DNA from: Salpingoeca rosetta
Lineage: Eukaryota; Opisthokonta; Choanoflagellata; Craspedida; Salpingoecidae
Assembly: GCF_000188695.1 (NCBI RefSeq)
Contig: NW_004754892.1
Span: 312,749 to 323,944 of the forward strand
DNA length: 11,196 nucleotides
Direction of reading: 5' to 3'
A model generated the notes under the pieces. The model searched no databases. It saw nothing but the letters and a program-made list of their open reading frames with translations, and was not told the origin of the DNA. Below, piece after piece: positions 6,754-11,196 of the stretch (position 1 is the first letter of the stretch; the number at the start of each line of letters is the position of its first letter). The position numbers were made by a program, and so were the translations under genes.

Positions 6754-8358
6754 TGACCATCCAGCCACGCTGTGCGGCTGCGGAAGCAGCAACACCAACA
6801 CAGACCACAAACAAGCAAGCGATGAGCAACGTGAGTGCATCACTGCACGTGTGTGTGTGTGTGATGCGCACAGCACCAGTGTGCGTGTTTTGTGGTCGCT
6901 GTCTCTGCTGCTCCTGCCTCCCCTCGTTGTCCCACATGAATGTGCATGCATGTGTGTGGTGCGGCTGCTTGTTTTGCCTGGCTTGATGCGCCGTCTCCCT
7001 CGTCGTTCTCACACACGACTGCCTGCACACCTGCACATTCTCCACCTTGCAGCTGCTGCTTATATTCCCCTCTCTTTCTCGCCCTCCCTGGCAGCCATCA
7101 CAACAACAACAACAGCCAACACACCCTCCACCGCCAATGCAGCAGCAGCAGCAGCAGCACCACCACCACCACCGCTTGCCGCTGAACACATCCCTCCAAC
7201 CAACCAACCAACCAACCAACCCATCGCCCGCTGCTTGCAGCTGCAGATGCGACAGCACAAGTTGCATTTTCGGCTGGAAGCGGCAGCAGCAGAGGTGAGG
7301 GAAGGCGAAGATATGTGTTGGCTGGATGGATGGATGAGGTGGGGTGGGGTGGGGGATGCTGGGTGAGTGTGGTGTGGTGTGGTGTGGCTGATGACAGAGG
7401 ACGATGGTGTGTGGTGGTGGTGAGGAAGAGGGATGGATGGAATGGATGGGTTACAGCATGTCTTGTTCCTTCCCTTCTGTTTTCTGTTTTCTCTCTCTCT
7501 TCCCTTTCTTCTCTCCTTCACACAAATGCATGCAGAACATCAGCAGTGGCATCAGCGGTGTAGCTGCGCACATATCCATGCTCCCTCTTTCCCTTCCACT
7601 CACTCACCATGCTGGTGCTCGCACACAACCACACTCACAGGTGATGCACACGCACAAGCAGCAGGATGAGGAAATGTCGAGGATACTTGTCACGCGTGCC
7701 AGCTGCACTCGCCCCACACATGGTATGTGGGTGGTGATGAGTGGTTGGTTGGTTGTGTGATGGAGTGTGGGGATGGGGTTGTGGTGATGGTGTGAAGTGA
7801 ACAAGAGGAAGAGGGGTTGATGGGGGGATGATGGACACACACATCGACACACACGCACACACACGCACATGGTGCGTGTGACGTCCATCACTCGTTCTGC
7901 TGCGCTGACGTGATGGCTTGCTCTGTGCCTGTTGTGTTCTGTTCCCATCCACGGTCCCTGCAACCACGCACATGCACAGGTGGTGAGGTACCAGCACACA
8001 TCACTTGGAAGCGGGCTAGCATGCTGGCTGCTGCTGGTGCAACTTCCCCGATTCGGCTGCCGTCGCTGTGTTCATGCAGTGTTCCCATATGTGTGAGCAA
8101 GGTGAACCCATCACGCATGATTTGGTTGGCACATGGTGCATGTGTTGTTGTTGCTGCTGCTGTGCCTGGTGCAGCAGTGTAGCTGTGCAGCTCACATGCG
8201 ATATGTGTGTGCGCTTGTGGCTGCAGGGGAGCGACTGCGTGAGGATCGTTGGAGGATGATGAGCGGGTGCACACACGATGGAATGGGAGGAGCAGCTGTG
8301 GACACACACGTCCATGGTCATGGTGGGCACATCCAACCACAGCGACGCAGTCATGTGC

Positions 8359-8409
<51 letters not shown>

Positions 8410-9628
8410 GTGGGGTGAGGGGGAAAAGCAGAGGAGGGGACGGAAGGTGAACACGTCTGCTGTGCTCACATGCCATGCCTGTGCCTTGTGTGTGATGATA
8501 TCGTTGTGTCTTGTCGTTGCGTGTTGGTTGCATGGGCACCAGGGCCACATCACAGGAGGGCAAGGAAGCCGCCATGAATGACACACATCATCATCATCAT
8601 CATCAACCCTTCCCCATTTCCCTCCTCTTCTACCTCAGCTCGGCCGTCATCACCGCCCTCACCACGACCATCGACGGCACAGCCGCCATCACACCCGGCC
8701 GACACCAGCCCCAATCTGGCGTGAGGCAGACATTGCACATATCAGTCGCTCTGATGAAGAGGTGAGCAGTGTGCGTATGCGTGCATGGTGATGAGCGGGG
8801 ACAACATGTGTGCGTGCGTGTGGATGTGTGTAAGTGCGCGTGGTTTGATGGGTTTGGCGTGTGGTTGATGATGCTTCGCTATCAACCTAACCCCTGCATT
8901 CTCTCCCATCTTGTGTCTGTGCACACACAATTCACAGCGTTGAGGAGGCGCATGAAGCGGTGGAACCAACGACGATGATGAAGGTGAGAGGCCGACTGAG
9001 ATGTGTGTGCGTGTGCGTGTTGGTTGACATGTTGTGTTTCCTTCTTCGCCTCCCTCTTTCCTTGTCTGTTCTGTCCACTCATGTGTCTTTTCTTCTTCTT
9101 CTCCTCCTTTTCGATTGATTTGGACACAGGGCCATGCATCCCGTCTCCGTCCAACCGACCAAGCAAAGCAGCCGAGCGAGCAAGCAAAGGACACGGCGTG
9201 GCAAGGGGCCGTTTGTTTTCGCCGTTTCCACCACCAGCAACAACAGCAACAACAACAGCTGATGATGTGTGGCTGCATTTGGATGCACTGGCCCTCTGTC
9301 TCTCGTCCATCTCCACCTGCTCTTCGTCGTCATTGGTCACCAACAGCAGCGACTGCGACCGTGGATGTGGAGGTGAGATGAATGATGGTGGTGTTGGTGA
9401 CGTGGGTGGCGTGTGATGTGTTGGGTGTGAACAACAGCATGTATATGTGTGTGATTGTGAAGCGCTGGTTGGATGTCGTTGAGCCTGTTGGTGCTGGTGG
9501 CGATGGGTGTTGCTGTCGTTGACAGCCTGATTCTGCGACAACTCACCGCTTTCTCCACGCGCACACACACACAGGGTGTGATGTGCGTCGATGTGCCGTT
9601 GCCTCGCGTGACGACGCTGCTGGTGGTG
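6753..9628 (+). CDS. Unrecognised Gln/His-rich protein, at least nine phase-compatible exons
   Basis: Candidate exons: 6753-6830, 7241-7294, 7536-7722, 7980-8090, 8227-8360, 8556-8761, 8938-8983, 9130-9372, 9575-9628. Each has a good donor (GTGAGT, GTGAGG, GTATGT, GTGAGC, GTGAGA) and a (T/C)(G)CAG or CACAG acceptor, and the phases (0,0,1,1,0,2,0,0,0) join without an internal stop. The product is hydrophilic and low complexity: LQMRQHKLHFRLEAAAAE (possible helix), KQQDEEMSRIL, ERLREDRWRMM, six His (8586-8603), an acidic VEEAHEAVE, and eight Gln after HH in exon 9130. A single hydrophobic patch (ISLLFYLSSAVITAL) sits in exon 8556. No family is recognised. The first ATG overlaps the exostosin stop (TGATG), so this may instead be the C-terminal tail of that gene after a frame shift. 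Start, end and exon choice are inferred from splice logic only. Confidence 0.4.
7095..7240 (+). repeat. Triplet array (CAA/CAG/CAC) and (CCAA)n run, possible polyQ/polyH exon
   Basis: The stretch has CAA x4-CAG, CAG x6 (7140-7157), CAC x5 (7158-7172) and nearly seven CCAA units (7196-7222). Mixed CAA and CAG codons favour a Gln-His reading (QQQQQ-PTHPPPPM-QQQQQQ-HHHHH) from an acceptor at 7094. There is no GT between 7095 and 7262, so no donor separates it from the 7241-7294 exon, yet the two need different frames. Either the array is intronic and the acceptor at 7240 is used, or one base has been gained or lost, most easily in the CCAA run. Confidence 0.7.
8361..8408. repeat. (GT)24 at the donor of the Gln/His-rich gene
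   Basis: Exon 8227-8360 ends CAG|GTGTGT, so the repeat again starts exactly at the donor. Confidence 0.95.
8586..8603 (+). repeat. (CAT)6, six histidines in the predicted frame
   Basis: Six CAT units in the frame of exon 8556-8761 encode His6 followed by Gln. Confidence 0.9.
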
Positions 9629-10688
9629 GTGAGTGATTTGTGGTGGATGTACACGGCGCACGCACACGCATGTGCAGGTGTGCTGCTTGTGGTGGTGGTC
9701 GTGGTGGTGGTGTCTGTCTGTGGACATGTGACATGTGCGTGCACAGGTGATGATGTGGGTGATGTGAATGTGGCAAAGGAGGTGGATGTGGTTTGTTTCT
9801 GCCATGCTGGCTCACTGCGTCGTGTTGTTGTTGCTGATTTGGTTGTTTGTGCTTGCGCATGTGCACATGTGTGTGATTTGCACAGGGCAGTGGCCGATCT
9901 CTTCCCAAGCCCTCATGACACGACCAGGGCGATACACGCACACACAAATGTGCCAGAGAAGAAGGCACGAGGTGAGACGCTGGGGCTGTGTGTGTGTGTG
10001 TGCGGTAGTTCTCATTCGCACGTACACGCACGCATGTACACATACATTCCAACACACCAGAGCAGTCATTGGCTGTGGGGTGGTTGCACTGACGTGCGTC
10101 TCACATGAACCAATCACACAACTCAAATGTGCGTGTGCATGTGTGCGTGGCTGTAGGCGGACGTATGCGGGTTTCCCCAACCGATTTCCTTCTTTCTTTT
10201 CCCAACAAATCGCCATTGCTCTGTGTCATCATCATCATCAGCCTTCCCCATGCGATGTGCAGCTGTTGAGGCGTGATCGAGACAGCGGCCAACCCAGGTA
10301 TCGCAGCAATGGTGAATGTGCTGGATGTGGTGATATTTTGTACTTGCTTGCTCGCTTGCTTGCTTGTTGGGTGCTTGCTTCGTTGTTCTTGTGTGTAGGT
10401 GATGCACCCCGCCCACAACAAGCTGCATATTCCCATGCGTGGTCCCTTGTGTCCCTCCTTGTTGTCCTCACCTTCACCGGTCGGTGTTCGTCTCTGGTTG
10501 GTTTCTTCTTGCCTCACAGGCAGGCACGCAGGGCAGGCAGGCATCTTGCTGCTGAGCTGCTGTGATGATGGCCGTGCGTGTGCCTGTGCGCTGTGCACGG
10601 TGTTTGGGGCTGCACCGATAAAGACAAGGAAGGACACGGCCCGTGCCCACCACTCTTCCCCTTTCATCTCCCCTTTCTGCTCCATCAG
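9629..10688 (+). other. Region with weak exon candidates, no recognised gene
   Basis: Several acceptor-donor pairs enclose short open frames on the plus strand. The best is 9886-9970, reading AVADLFPSPHDTTRAI and ending VPEKKAR before GTGAGA. Others start near 10255 (LLRRDRDSGQPR before GTATCG) and 10400 (VMHPAHNKLHIPM). Their phases do not chain cleanly with the exon ending at 9628 or with each other. GT-, GTGG- and CTTG-rich low-complexity sequence fills the rest, including TTGC/TTGCTTGC runs near 10341-10375. These may be later exons of the Gln/His-rich gene. Confidence 0.25.
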
Positions 10689-11141
10689 CGATGACGATGG
10701 TGGCCGTGGCATGTGATTGCGGTTCCTTTTTCTGGCTTCGCTGTGGCCCATCGGCTGGCTGTCTGGCTGGCTGCATCAAGCACAGGTGAGGATGATTGTT
10801 GGCGGTTGGTTGCTTGGTTGGTTGGGTTGTGTTGAGTGGTGGGAATCAGGGCAAAGGGGAAAGTGACACGGTGGTGGTGATGGTGATGATGGGGCGACGT
10901 GGGAGTGCAGAGCGAAAGGAGGGAGAGGGAAGGGAGGGATGGAGGGCGGATGATGTTGGTTGGGGGATGGGGGTGCGTGTGCACATGCACGTGATGTCGT
11001 GTGGTGGTAATATCACATGACAGTGACACACACGTCAGTGGCTCATTCCTTTTGCTTGTACCTGTGTGTGATTGTGATTGTGATGATGACTGCAGTGGGC
11101 AACACACGGCGGTGATGCTGGATTGGATTGGCTGGGGTTGA
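10689..11141 (+). other. Possible last exons of a plus-strand gene
   Basis: After a pyrimidine-rich tract and acceptor (CCATCAG at 10688), 10689-10785 is open in the frame reading MTMVAVACDCGSFFWLRCG and ends at a strong donor (CACAG|GTGAGG, phase 2). The next plausible acceptor (GACTGCAG, 11095) leads to SGQHTAVMLDWIGWG and a TGA at 11139-11141 in matching phase. The peptides are short and match nothing I know. The intron between is G-rich (GGTGGTGATGGTG, GGGAGGGA). The last 55 bases (11142-11196) show nothing. Confidence 0.18.
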
Positions 11142-11196
11142 CTGGCCGTCGTGTCGTGTCGCCCATATCTCTCCCTCCCTCCGTTGCTCATCTCAA

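Noticed and set aside
8882..9805. A 307-codon open frame on the minus strand, His/Thr-rich
   Set aside because: It is the reverse of GTG/GAT/CAA-rich exons and introns of the plus-strand gene, runs through three likely introns and has no domain.
10101..10751. A 216-codon open frame on the minus strand
   Set aside because: Composition is low complexity (poly-Met from CAT repeats, SKQAS runs from CTTG repeats) and no motif is seen. It cannot be excluded fully but lacks positive evidence.

Overview
The window looks like nuclear DNA of an intron-rich, GC-rich eukaryote. Genes are cut into short exons (about 45-360 nt) joined across GT-AG introns. Many introns are filled with (GT)n/(CA)n microsatellites. 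WSC, TNFR-like, GH3 and exostosin domains together with Gln/His-rich proteins suggest a unicellular holozoan such as a choanoflagellate; that placement is an inference and is not certain. No bacterial, phage or CRISPR features are visible.

Layout. (1) Positions 1-3688, minus strand: a ten-exon gene for a secreted protein with signal peptide, WSC domain, GH3 glycosidase N-terminal domain and a TNFR/Eph-receptor-like cysteine-rich region. It runs off the left edge, so its C-terminus is not seen. (2) 3689-4078: a short head-to-head intergenic region, probably a shared promoter. (3) 4079-6753, plus strand: an exostosin-like (GT47) glycosyltransferase gene. Its exons from 4764 to 6753 are recognisable; its N-terminal part is not. 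(4) 6753-9628, plus strand: at least nine phase-compatible exons for an unrecognised Gln/His-rich protein, either a separate gene or the tail of the exostosin gene. (5) 9629-11196: weaker exon candidates and low-complexity sequence, no recognised family.

The two recognisable genes, one acting on glycans and one making them, sit divergently. A shared role in the glycan coat is possible but unproven. Both carry many single-base frame breaks although domain residues and most splice sites are well kept. The exostosin gene also has an exact 38-bp tandem duplication in its most conserved motif. The indel-only pattern in two unrelated genes points to consensus sequence errors more than to pseudogenes, but recent decay cannot be excluded from sequence alone. 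I found no convincing new molecular system. The best leads are the WSC-GH3-TNFR-like architecture and the (GT)n tracts placed directly at intron donors.
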